Counted from the first letter of the stretch, positions 1-7,204 are shown. The stretch is 20,127 nt of DNA from a virus (IMGVR_UViG_3300031621_000657:1-20127), one strand, 5' to 3'. Translations and numbers: made by a program. Notes: a model not told the origin generated them from the letters alone.

Positions 1-2
1 TT

Positions 3-1280
3 GCTGAAGGCGGTAATGCATATGACGAGTTTGGCAAGCATATTACAAGTTTAAGTGAAGAATTAGCAAAACTTAGAAAGTTCAAAAATTACATGGGTCG
101 CTCTAGTGTAATGGCAGAAAGTCTAAGTGAGTATATGGACGTTGTTAAAGAACGTGTTGTGACAGTTAAGAAGACAATTGAATCATTACAAAAGCCAAAG
201 TTTTATGCAGAAGCATTTGAAGCATTTGCTCCGGTTGTAATGGAAGATGTACCAGCAGACGTTGCTGAAAATTGGATTGACCAATTAACTATTAGACAGT
301 TTAATGAAGAGCTGTCAGATGTATTTCCATACATTTACAAACTAGTAAGTGAAGCAAGTAAAGCAGAAGACATTAATCCAGATGACTTAGACGAGACAGG
401 CTTACAGCGTTACACAGGTATTAAGAAGTACGGCAAAAAAGGTTTTGAAGAATTACAAAAAGCAGGGCGTGAAGGCGCAGGCGAAGAAGAAAAAGGCAAA
501 ATCAAAGACAAACATTTAAGCAAAGAAGAAATAGAAATTGAATCAGCGTTTGAACAAATGATGGGCCAGTTTGCAGAAGCTCCAGCACAAGAAGTTAGTA
601 ATTGCTGTGGCGCTCCTATACAAGGAGAAGTAGATAGTGGTCATGGTAGATGTTCACAATGTAAAGAGATGGCATCAGTTGAAACTGATGAAAGTTTTGA
701 TCCAAATGCAGAGCCAAGTCAGGCAGACTTAGCTATGGAAGAGTTTATGGATACCTATGAAAAAGGTGGCGAAAAAGCATTAGCAGCTGCTTTACGGATT
801 AGCGAAGAAGAACTTGATCAAGATATTAACGAATGGTGTGCAGCACACGGCAAACATGCAGACGATGATAGAGACGAAGCAATTGAAGGCGTTGTTCAAG
901 AACTAGTTGACGATACAAATTTTGATGAAGGCAATGCGTTTGCACAAAAAGTACGTCAGGCTAAAGCAAATGGCAAGAAAAAAGGTGACAAAGTAGACGG
1001 ACCAGACGGTGACGAGATTACACTTGAAAAGGACGAAAAGACTCCATTAGGCGAGTTCATACTAAGTTACTTTGATAGAGATAACGGATCATTTCCAAAG
1101 GGCGAAACAGCCGTACTAACTATGATCGAAAAGGACTATGGTGAAGAGTATATTACTCCAGCTAAACAGTTCATTGAAAGAATTAACCAAACATTTGAAG
1201 AGTACCAAATGCGTGTACAACCACAGCAAATGGAAAATCCAGAGTTTGACAGAATACGTGAGTTAGCTGGTTTAAGATAA
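3..1280 (+). CDS. Acidic phage protein, probably virion-associated, 5' partial
   Basis: The reading frame is open from the first bases of the window, so the gene begins upstream; the first in-window ATG (93) is internal, because coding sequence runs into it without a stop. The visible part is about 425 residues, strongly acidic and mostly helical-looking, rich in Glu, Asp and Lys. Around bases 600-690 there is a Cys-rich patch: adjacent cysteines in an NCCGAP motif, then a CSQC pair about 15 residues on, which reads as a zinc ribbon. The last residues (FDRIRELAGLR) resemble a tail often seen on structural or hypothetical proteins of marine T4-like phages; that is memory of the family, not a search result. 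No enzymatic motif was recognised. It ends 163 bases before gene 32 and is separated from it by a promoter. Function unknown; a structural or assembly role is inference. Confidence 0.75.
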   Translation, partial: AEGGNAYDEFGKHITSLSEELAKLRKFKNYMGRSSVMAESLSEYMDVVKERVVTVKKTIESLQKPKFYAEAFEAFAPVVMEDVPADVAENWIDQLTIRQFNEELSDVFPYIYKLVSEASKAEDINPDDLDETGLQRYTGIKKYGKKGFEELQKAGREGAGEEEKGKIKDKHLSKEEIEIESAFEQMMGQFAEAPAQEVSNCCGAPIQGEVDSGHGRCSQCKEMASVETDESFDPNAEPSQADLAMEEFMDTYEKGGEKALAAALRISEEELDQDINEWCAAHGKHADDDRDEAIEGVVQELVDDTNFDEGNAFAQKVRQAKANGKKKGDKVDGPDGDEITLEKDEKTPLGEFILSYFDRDNGSFPKGETAVLTMIEKDYGEEYITPAKQFIERINQTFEEYQMRVQPQQMENPEFDRIRELAGLR

Positions 1281-1310
1281 TTAGCTAACCGCTTATAAGT
1301 TTTTATGTAT
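1262..1310 (+). terminator. Weak possible terminator or mRNA-end hairpin
   Basis: GTTAGCT (1262-1268) in the end of the upstream gene is the exact reverse complement of AGCTAAC (1283-1289), giving a 7-bp stem extended by two G-T pairs around a short loop. It is followed by the palindrome CTTATAAG and then five T. The T run is separated from the main stem, so this is not a classical intrinsic terminator. It could end or slow transcription ahead of the gene 32 promoter. Confidence 0.3.
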
Positions 1311-1327
1311 TTTCTTTAAAAAAACAC

Positions 1328-1356
1328 TTGACTTTATTTGTAAACCAGTATATAAT
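1328..1356 (+). promoter_or_regulatory. Sigma70-type promoter of gene 32
   Basis: TTGACT (1328-1333) and TATAAT (1351-1356) are separated by exactly 17 bases, a near-consensus host sigma70 promoter. An A/T-rich tract with seven consecutive A lies just upstream and could act as an UP element. Transcription would start near 1363, giving an 80-base leader. The segment AAAACACTTGAC (1321-1332) recurs exactly at the second promoter (14751-14762). The strength suggests early or constitutive expression by host polymerase. Confidence 0.85.
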
Positions 1357-1362
1357 ATAGAC

Positions 1363-1443
1363 TGTGCTACAAATTAATAGGCACAAAAACGTAGCAATGT
1401 AGCTACAAAGCATAACATAGGCACTTATAGGAGGCATTCAACT
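1363..1443 (+). promoter_or_regulatory. Structured 5' leader and RBS of gene 32
   Basis: The predicted leader holds TGTGC (1363-1367) pairing with GCACA (1381-1385), and GTAGC (1391-1395) pairing with GCTAC (1402-1406). GCTAC at 1366-1370 overlaps the first stem and could instead pair with GTAGC at 1391, allowing a competing fold or pseudoknot. ATAGGCAC occurs twice (1377-1384 and 1417-1424). A very strong Shine-Dalgarno, AGGAGG (1429-1434), sits nine bases before the ATG. T4 gp32 represses its own translation by binding a pseudoknot leader; a similar role here is inference. Confidence 0.5.
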
Positions 1444-2463
1444 ATGGCATCATTAGCAGAAATCCGAGCAAAGCTCAAAGAACAAGAAACCCGCTCATCG
1501 GGCGGTGGACAAAATCAAGGTCCAAACCCAATTTACCCATTTTGGAATATGAAAGAAGGCGAGAGTTCAACTCTACGTTTCCTTCCAGACGGTAACGCAG
1601 ATAACACTTTTTTCTGGGCAGAACGTTTGATGATCAAACTTCCGTTCGCAGGTGTTAAAGGCGAAACTGATAGTCGTCCAGTACAAGTACAAATTCCTTG
1701 TATGGAAATGTATGGTGAAACATGTACTATCTTAAATGAAGTACGTGGTTGGTTTAAAGATTCAAGTCTAGAAGACATGGGTCGTAAGTATTGGAAAAAG
1801 CGTTCATACGTATTCCAAGGCTTTGTAACTGACAATCCAATTGCAGACGATCAGTCACCTGAGAACCCAATACGTAGGTTCATTATCGGTCCACAAATCT
1901 TCCAGATCATTAAGCAGGCGCTTATGGATCCAGACATGGAAGAGTTGCCAACTGATTACACAGCAGGTGTAGACTTCCGTTTAAACAAAACATCTAAAGG
2001 TGGGTACGCAGACTATTCAACTTCATCTTGGGCACGTAGAGAGCGTCCATTAGATGACAGTCAAATGAATGCTGTTAACACACACAGCCTGTTTAACTTG
2101 TCAGACTTTTTACCTAAAAAGCCAGACGAAACAGCGCAAAAAGTGATGCATGAAATGTTTGAAGCATCAGTAGATGGTGAAGCATATGACGCAGAACGTT
2201 GGAGTCAATACTTCCGTCCTGCAGGTATGCAAGCACGTACAGGTGATCCACAAGTGGCTGCAAGTGTAAATGCAACAGCAACTTCGCGTTCGGAAGCACC
2301 AGCGGTAACTCCGGCTCCTGTAGCAGAAGCAGCACCGTTTGAAGCAGATGTCAAAGTAGCAGAAGCAGCTATTGCGGCACCGGCAGCACCTGCAGCACCT
2401 GCACCTAGTGAAGGCAATGCAAGTGACATTCTAGCAATGATTAGAAGTCGTCAATCACAATAA
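1444..2463 (+). CDS. 32: gp32-like single-stranded DNA binding protein
   Basis: This 339-residue protein matches the layout of T4-type gp32, which coats single-stranded DNA at replication forks and recombination intermediates and coordinates UvsX/UvsY. The N terminus (SLAEIRAKLKEQE) is the short basic cooperativity segment. The core follows, with the phrase IPCMEMYGETC (residues 84-94). T4 gp32 uses one His and three Cys for zinc; here only C86 and C94 are visible nearby, so the zinc site may be altered. The tail (about 275-339) is an Ala/Pro-rich linker ending in DILAMIRSRQ, unlike the acidic tail of T4 gp32. At 339 residues it is longer than T4 gp32 (301). The start is fixed by AGGAGG nine bases upstream. 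The gene has its own promoter, structured leader and terminator, so it is probably a single-gene transcript. Confidence 0.9.
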   Translation: MASLAEIRAKLKEQETRSSGGGQNQGPNPIYPFWNMKEGESSTLRFLPDGNADNTFFWAERLMIKLPFAGVKGETDSRPVQVQIPCMEMYGETCTILNEVRGWFKDSSLEDMGRKYWKKRSYVFQGFVTDNPIADDQSPENPIRRFIIGPQIFQIIKQALMDPDMEELPTDYTAGVDFRLNKTSKGGYADYSTSSWARRERPLDDSQMNAVNTHSLFNLSDFLPKKPDETAQKVMHEMFEASVDGEAYDAERWSQYFRPAGMQARTGDPQVAASVNATATSRSEAPAVTPAPVAEAAPFEADVKVAEAAIAAPAAPAAPAPSEGNASDILAMIRSRQSQ

Positions 2464-2474
2464 AATAGCAATTG

Positions 2475-2508
2475 AAAAGGGTTGCTATGTAATGTAGCAA
2501 CTCTTTTT
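2475..2508 (+). terminator. Intrinsic terminator after gene 32
   Basis: The left arm 2475-2487 pairs with the right arm 2495-2507. The core is GTTGCTA/TAGCAAC, extended by one G-T pair, one G-C and four A-T pairs, around a 7-base loop. The right arm runs into TTTTT. This is a standard Rho-independent terminator and separates gene 32 from uvsX. Since no clear promoter follows it, uvsX may depend on read-through or on a phage-modified promoter. Confidence 0.85.
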
Positions 2509-2533
2509 ATATTATAGCTTAATAGGAGAAAAC

Positions 2534-3616
2534 ATGGCTAAATCATTTGATGTAAGTAAGTTCCGCAAGGACTTAACTAAAAGTATCTCAGGCATGAGTA
2601 CTGGATTTAACGATCCTACTGATTGGATCAGTACATGATCATATGCACTAAACTATCTTATCTCAGGAGACTTTCACAAAGGTGTTCCGCTAGGTAAGGT
2701 TACTGTGTTTGCAGGTGAATCAGGAGCAGGAAAGAGTTACTTCTGCGCTGGAAACATTGTAAAAGACGCACAGGATCAAGGTATATTTGTAGTCTTAATT
2801 GACTCGGAGAACGCACTTGATGAGAGCTGGCTACAGGCTCTAGACGTTGACACTAGCGCAGAGAAACTTCTCAAGCTAAACATGTCAATGATTGATGATG
2901 TAGCAAAAACTATCTCAACATTTATTACAGAGTATCGTGCTATGGACGAAGAAGATCGTCCTAAAGTATTGTTTGTAGTTGATTCGTTGGGTATGTTACT
3001 AACACCTACTGACGTTGATCAGTTTAACAAGGGTGATATGAAAGGTGATATGGGTCGTAAGCCTAAGGCATTGACTTCACTTGTTCGTAACACAGTTAAC
3101 ATGATTGGTTCACTTAATGTAGGCTTAGTATGTACTAACCACACGTATGCATCACAGGACATGTTTGATCCAGATGATAAGATTAGTGGTGGCGCAGGCT
3201 TTATCTATGCATCAAGTATTGTTGTTGCAATGAAGAAGTTGAAACTAAAAGAAGACGAAGACGGTAATAAGATCTCAGAAGTTATGGGTATCCGTGCTGG
3301 TTGTAAAGTAATGAAGACTCGATATGCAAAACCTTTCGAAGGTGTGCAGGTTAAAATTCCTTATGAAACTGGTATGAATCCATACAGTGGGTTAGTTGAA
3401 TTGTTTGAGAAGAAAGGCTTGTTAGTTAAGCAAGGCAATCGACTCAAGTATATTAACCTATTAGGCGAAGAAGTTCTTGAATATCGTAAGGCTTGGATGA
3501 TTGATGGTAAACTTGATCAGATCATGTTAGAGTACAACGAAAAAATGAAGCCGGTGGTAAATACCTCTGAAGCAGAACTAGAAGAAACACTAGACGAAAC
3601 TGTGACAGAGGAGTAA
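2534..3616 (+). CDS. uvsX: UvsX RecA-like recombinase, interrupted by in-frame TGA
   Basis: UvsX is the T4-type RecA homologue that forms filaments on gp32-coated DNA and drives strand exchange for recombination-dependent replication. The natural start is ATG 2534, with AGGAG five bases upstream. The frame stays coherent to 3616 (360 residues) except for TGA at 2636-2638, codon 35. The flanking residues WIST and SYALN match the conserved TGS segment before the RecA core, so Gly is expected and a single GGA-to-TGA change explains the stop. Walker A GESGAGKS is at residues 61-68, acidic SEN near 91-93 and Walker B VVDSLG near 148-153. If the stop is real, translation could restart at GTG 2705 behind AAGG, losing 57 residues. 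TGA clearly terminates other genes here, so a recoded genome is unlikely; a sequencing error, a true nonsense mutation or read-through remain possible. Confidence 0.9.
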
Positions 3617-3620
3617 TTTT

Positions 3621-3848
3621 ATGGAAGTTGAACAAGCGATAGATGTTTGGAATTTGTTTAAAGAGTATGTAGACAAAAAACAAGTCGAATTAGTTGCTGA
3701 GAAATTTGTTGATCTATTAGCCGATCATGGCTTTGACGATCAGCAAATAAAAGAAATTAGCGGCTTTGATAATCATCTAGATGAAGCAATAAGCTACTAC
3801 TTAGATGAAGACGTTGAAACATACGATGACGAAGAAGAGGACTTTTAA
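3621..3848 (+). CDS. Small acidic protein between uvsX and uvsY
   Basis: The gene encodes 75 residues, starting four bases after the uvsX stop, with the uvsX-terminal GAGGAG acting as ribosome binding site. It is helical-looking and strongly acidic; the C-terminal third is almost all Asp and Glu (DDEEEDF at the end), resembling a DNA-mimic or a protein-interaction tail. No known domain was recognised. Its stop overlaps the uvsY start (TAATG at 3846-3850), so the two are probably translationally coupled. The position between the recombinase and its mediator suggests a role in recombination or replication, but this is inference from context only. Confidence 0.8.
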   Translation: MEVEQAIDVWNLFKEYVDKKQVELVAEKFVDLLADHGFDDQQIKEISGFDNHLDEAISYYLDEDVETYDDEEEDF

Positions 3849-4303
3849 TGGGTTGGTATAGTGAAGTATCACGTGACGTAGGTAAAATTCCACAAGCTAT
3901 TCAATACTTTGAAGACGAACTGATTGAAGGTCGTTTAGATGTAAAGCTGAAAGGTAATGTTGAACGTGCCGCGGCAAATATGCCCGGCATTGTTGAACAA
4001 CGTTTTAATCAACTTCAAGAGATCGAAGCTATACTATACTACTTAAATATCGAGCTACGTAGATTGCGTAGCTCGTACTTTAAGAAATACTTAGAAAACT
4101 ACCAACGAGCTCTGTCAAGCCGTGACGTTGAAAAATACGTAGACGGTGAGGCAGACGTTGTTGACTATGAAAAGATCATTAATGAATTTGCATTGCTACG
4201 TAACAAATGGTTAGGACTGTTAAAAGGCCTCGATCAAAAGCAATGGCAGATTACTAACGTTGTTAAACTTAGAGTTGCTGGGATGGAAGATGCCAGTCTT
4301 TAA
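3848..4303 (+). CDS. uvsY: UvsY-like recombination mediator
   Basis: In T4, UvsY loads UvsX onto gp32-coated single-stranded DNA. This 151-residue, entirely helical-looking protein is close to the T4 length (137) and lies in the expected place after uvsX. Features I associate with UvsY of marine T4-like phages are the RSSYFKKYLENYQRALSSRD segment, the VVDYEKIINEFALLRNKW segment, and a C-terminal KLRVAGMED that parallels the end of T4 UvsY (IKHIQDMRAFEAG). It has no signal peptide or membrane segment. Its start overlaps the preceding stop (TAATG). A perfect 9-bp inverted repeat lies inside the coding sequence at 4051-4075. The 3' end overlaps the start of the FkbM gene by 14 bases, so the first sugar-island gene is coupled to the recombination block. 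Confidence 0.75.
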   Translation: MGWYSEVSRDVGKIPQAIQYFEDELIEGRLDVKLKGNVERAAANMPGIVEQRFNQLQEIEAILYYLNIELRRLRSSYFKKYLENYQRALSSRDVEKYVDGEADVVDYEKIINEFALLRNKWLGLLKGLDQKQWQITNVVKLRVAGMEDASL

Positions 4304-4970
4304 GAAAGATGACGATAGATTAATTTACGAATACATATCTGATACAGCACCTAAAGACATGTTTATGTTAGACGTAGGTGCTAGGACAGGCAAATGGTGT
4401 AAAACATTTGTAGATGCATTTCCAGAAGCAAAGTTTGCTTGCTTTGAAGCATTACCAGAACAATATGAAAAATGTAAAAATAGATTTAGAAAAAATGATA
4501 ATGTTACCGTACATAATTTTGTTATAAGTAATCACTGTAATGAAAAAATAACTTTTTATAAAGACACTGACAGACTAGGATGGAGTGGTTTACAAAAACA
4601 TTCTTATATGGAAAACTTTGAAGAGTTAGCATTACCTAGCAAGACGTTAGATAGTTTTTCTTTAGCACCTTATTTTGTAAAACTTGATGTAGAGGGTGCA
4701 GAATTATTGGCACTACAAGGCGCAATATTTACACTAAAGGAAGCAAAAGTAATTTACTTTGAATGTAATGAAATACACACTAAAGATTATGATTACGGCA
4801 CTGATCAAATATACAATCAATTAAAAAATAATAATTTTACAGTACATGACAAACATCTAAATGAACTAACATTAGATGAATTTGTGTATCGTACAGCTGA
4901 TGCTAGGCGTTACGAAAACCCAAAGGGGTATGAATCTAATTTTGTAGCACTGAGTAATGTACGTACATAA
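4290..4970 (+). CDS. FkbM-family SAM-dependent methyltransferase
   Basis: This 226-residue protein has the class I SAM-binding fold. Motif I is MLDVGARTGKW (residues 26-36), the acidic end of the second strand is FEALP (52-56), and the FkbM hallmark KLDVEGAELLALQG is at 131-144. FkbM enzymes O-methylate sugars and other secondary metabolites, and phages often carry them in glycan clusters. An upstream in-frame ATG at 4260 exists, but ATG 4290 is preferred: it gives the usual short lead into motif I, has GGATGGA just upstream, and reduces the overlap with uvsY to 14 bases. It is the first gene of the sugar island. The acceptor cannot be told; a methyl cap on a surface or virion glycan is inference. 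Confidence 0.85.
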   Translation: MPVFKKDDDRLIYEYISDTAPKDMFMLDVGARTGKWCKTFVDAFPEAKFACFEALPEQYEKCKNRFRKNDNVTVHNFVISNHCNEKITFYKDTDRLGWSGLQKHSYMENFEELALPSKTLDSFSLAPYFVKLDVEGAELLALQGAIFTLKEAKVIYFECNEIHTKDYDYGTDQIYNQLKNNNFTVHDKHLNELTLDEFVYRTADARRYENPKGYESNFVALSNVRT

Positions 4971-4973
4971 ATA
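4966..4973 (+). promoter_or_regulatory. Possible T4-type late promoter element
   Basis: CATAAATA differs by one base from the T4 late promoter -10 element TATAAATA and lies five bases before the ATG at 4979. That gene has no obvious Shine-Dalgarno sequence, so a transcript starting here would be nearly leaderless. The match is short and the region A/T-rich, so it may be chance. Confidence 0.2.
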
Positions 4974-4978
4974 TCTAT

Positions 4979-5758
4979 ATGGAACGTATTGTATTAGTCA
5001 CAGGTGGATTTGACCCACTACACTCAGGCCACATAGCCTACTTTAAAGAAGCAAAAAAACTTGGCACCAAATTAATTGTTGGTGTTAACTCAGACGAATG
5101 GCTCACACGCAAAAAGGGTAGACCTTTTATGTCGTTTGAAGAACGATGTGCTATTATAAAAGAACTATCTGTTGTTGATCAAGTCATAGGATTTAACGAC
5201 ACTGATGATAGTGCATGTCATGCGATTTTTCAAACCCTTAGCACACATAGCAGTGGAACAAAACTTATCTTTGCTAATGGCGGAGATAGAACAGACACCA
5301 CGACTCCTGAATATGCTACATACGGTGATTATCCACATGTAGATTTTGCGTTTGGTGTAGGTGGCGAAGACAAAAAGAATTCAAGTAGTTGGATACTAGA
5401 CGAATGGAAAAATCCAAAGACTATTAGAGAGTGGGGTTGGTATAGAGTATTAGACGATCAACCCGATAAAGGATACAAAGTAAAAGAACTTGTTATACTT
5501 CCAGGTAAGAGTTTAAGCGATCAGAGACACCATTATAGATCCGAATGTTGGTATGTTACTCAAGGGCAAGTGTCTATGGCTATTCAAATAGACGGTGACC
5601 CCCAACAAGGATTTGAGTTACCTGCACTTACAAATAGTTATAACATTGGATCAAATATTTGGCACAAGGCAATGAATAATCAAGATGTTCCAGCACATGT
5701 AATTGAGATACAGTTTGGCGAAAAATGTATTGAAGAAGATATAGAAAGAAGAAATTAA
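4979..5758 (+). CDS. Cytidylyltransferase-cupin fusion
   Basis: The protein has 259 residues in two parts. Residues 1-140 are a nucleotidyltransferase of the TagD/HldE-C type: GGFDPLHSGH (9-18) holds the HxGH motif, RPFMSFEER (48-56) is the second family block, and SSSWIL (135-140) matches the late phosphate-binding block. Such enzymes activate a sugar phosphate, glycerol phosphate or alditol phosphate to its CDP or ADP form. Residues about 150-255 look like a cupin barrel, with a paired His at 184-185, GQVSM at 196-200 and a late WHKA, as in the cupin part of type II mannose-6-phosphate isomerases. The fusion could couple activation with epimerisation or isomerisation of the same sugar. The true substrate is unknown. 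It lies eight bases after the FkbM gene, lacks a clear ribosome binding site, and its stop overlaps the next start (TAATG). Confidence 0.8.
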   Translation: MERIVLVTGGFDPLHSGHIAYFKEAKKLGTKLIVGVNSDEWLTRKKGRPFMSFEERCAIIKELSVVDQVIGFNDTDDSACHAIFQTLSTHSSGTKLIFANGGDRTDTTTPEYATYGDYPHVDFAFGVGGEDKKNSSSWILDEWKNPKTIREWGWYRVLDDQPDKGYKVKELVILPGKSLSDQRHHYRSECWYVTQGQVSMAIQIDGDPQQGFELPALTNSYNIGSNIWHKAMNNQDVPAHVIEIQFGEKCIEEDIERRN

Positions 5759-6429
5759 TGAAAGTATTCATAGGCTACGACCCAAGAGAAGATATTGCAT
5801 ACCAAGTATGTAAGCATAGTATACTAAAGCATCAACCCGATGCAGACGTGCGCCCATTAAAGCAAAGTGAACTACGAGACGGCGGATGGTATACTCGTCC
5901 TGCGGACAAACTTGCTAGTACAGAATTTACATTTACACGCTTCTTAATACCAGAACTTGCTAACTTCAATGGCTGGGCTGTGTTTATGGACTGTGATATG
6001 ATACTTACAACAGACATTAAAGAACTTTTTGATCAAGCAGATGACCGTTATGCTGTTATGTGTGTTAAGCACGACTATAAAGTTAAAGAAGAATTTAAAA
6101 TGGATGGACAAAAGCAAACTATATATCCACGCAAGAATTGGTCAAGTGTTGTATTATGGAACTGTGGACATCCTAGTAACAAAGTTGTTGATCAAGACAT
6201 GGTAAATGAAAAAGAACTTAACGGAGCATACTTCCATAGGTTTAACTGGCTTAACGATGAAGAGATTGGTGAATTGGATCATACATGGAACTATCTAGTA
6301 GGTGTATATGACGACATTGAAAAACCAAACATAATACACTACACAGAAGGTGGTCCGTGGTTTGAAAACTATCGTGATTGCGAATTTAACGAATTGTGGA
6401 AACAAGAACTTTATGATATGTTTAAGTAA
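5758..6429 (+). CDS. DxD glycosyltransferase, GT-A (GT8-like) fold
   Basis: The 223-residue protein opens with MKVFIGYDPREDIAY, the first strand and nucleotide-binding start typical of GT8-like enzymes. It has FMDCDMIL at residues 77-83, where D78-C-D80 is the metal-binding DxD, and ends with an IIHYTEGGPWF segment (H194) that supplies the late His ligand common in these families. It should transfer a sugar from a nucleotide-sugar donor in the cytoplasm. No membrane segment is visible. The start overlaps the upstream stop (TAATG), and its 3' end overlaps the next start by 17 bases, indicating one coupled transcript. Donor and acceptor are unknown. Confidence 0.82.
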   Translation: MKVFIGYDPREDIAYQVCKHSILKHQPDADVRPLKQSELRDGGWYTRPADKLASTEFTFTRFLIPELANFNGWAVFMDCDMILTTDIKELFDQADDRYAVMCVKHDYKVKEEFKMDGQKQTIYPRKNWSSVVLWNCGHPSNKVVDQDMVNEKELNGAYFHRFNWLNDEEIGELDHTWNYLVGVYDDIEKPNIIHYTEGGPWFENYRDCEFNELWKQELYDMFK

Positions 6430-7204
6430 AAACAAATCAGACGAATATGTAAACATGTACGCTAAAGGTGCAAGTTTACCAATACACGATTACGACTATG
6501 ATTATGAAAGTAAAAAGGCACCTATACTAATACGTAGCCTAGCTAAACGTAAAGTAATATGGAAATGTTTACAAGATAAAAGACCTTTCTATTATATGGA
6601 CAGCGGGTATATAGGTAATTATAAAAGTCCTATTAACCCTATGGGCTGGAAGTTGTTTCATCGTATAGTTAAAAATGGACTACAGCATGATGAAATAATC
6701 GAACGTCCTAGCGACAGATGGGAACAATTAGGAATAAAAATACAAGCGAGAAAGAAAACAGGTAGTAATATTTTATTGGTAATGCCCAGTGAAAAGCCTT
6801 GTAAGTATTACGGCATTAACGCAGAAGAATGGAAACAAAATACAATAGCGCAAATTAAAATGCATACAGATAGGCCTATTGTTATTAGAGAAAAACAACC
6901 AAGACATGTACGTTTACAAAATACAATATACCAAGACTTAGATAATGCATATGCACTAGTAACCTATCAAAGTATAGCGGCTGTAGAAAGTGTGTTGTAT
7001 GGCGTCCCGGCTTTTACACTTGCTCCAACAGCAGCTGACCCTGTTGCTAATAAGTACTTGTACAATCTAGAAAAACCAGAGCGGTACGATAAAGAGTACA
7101 TCTATAGTTGGGCATGCCACCTAGCATATGGACAGTTTCATATTAATGAAATGAAAAACGGCACAGCTCATAACTTTATAATGGAGGAACTTTATGGCAA
7201 TTAA
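6413..7204 (+). CDS. Capsule-synthesis-like GT-B protein, paralog A
   Basis: This is the first of four related proteins in the island (263 residues). The signature is HTDRPIVIR (151-159), then DNAYALVTYQS (177-187) and AVESVLYGVPAF (190-201), followed by a C-terminal W..LAYGQF...E...G block. In the other three copies the first block continues as RxHP; here it reads REKQP, so a His-Pro pair that may be catalytic or structural is missing, or this is a distinct subfamily. The pattern resembles the C-terminal half of capsule-synthesis (KpsC/KpsS-like) GT-B enzymes. The upstream ATG at 6350 lies deep in the preceding gene; ATG 6413 is preferred, overlapping it by 17 bases. It overlaps the next gene by 11 bases. 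Function is inferred from family resemblance only. Confidence 0.7.
   Translation: MICLSKNKSDEYVNMYAKGASLPIHDYDYDYESKKAPILIRSLAKRKVIWKCLQDKRPFYYMDSGYIGNYKSPINPMGWKLFHRIVKNGLQHDEIIERPSDRWEQLGIKIQARKKTGSNILLVMPSEKPCKYYGINAEEWKQNTIAQIKMHTDRPIVIREKQPRHVRLQNTIYQDLDNAYALVTYQSIAAVESVLYGVPAFTLAPTAADPVANKYLYNLEKPERYDKEYIYSWACHLAYGQFHINEMKNGTAHNFIMEELYGN

Noticed and set aside
1533-2429. Several minus-strand frames opposite gene 32.
   Set aside because: They are low-complexity mirror frames of the Ala/Pro-rich gp32 coding sequence, with no ribosome binding sites and no recognisable protein.
2480-2533. A separate sigma70 promoter for uvsX after the terminator.
   Set aside because: TATTAT (2510-2515) has no acceptable -35 box; the nearest, TTGCTA, is 22 bases away and inside the terminator stem.
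2636-2638. TGA recoded genome-wide as glycine or tryptophan.
   Set aside because: TGA ends several genes in tight ATGA overlaps with downstream starts (8111, 9022, 10655, 19189, 19779), and TGG is used freely for Trp; the uvsX position calls for Gly, not Trp.
4261-4289. The earlier ATG 4260 as start of the FkbM gene.
   Set aside because: It adds ten residues inside the uvsY 3' end with no ribosome binding site; ATG 4290 is better placed.
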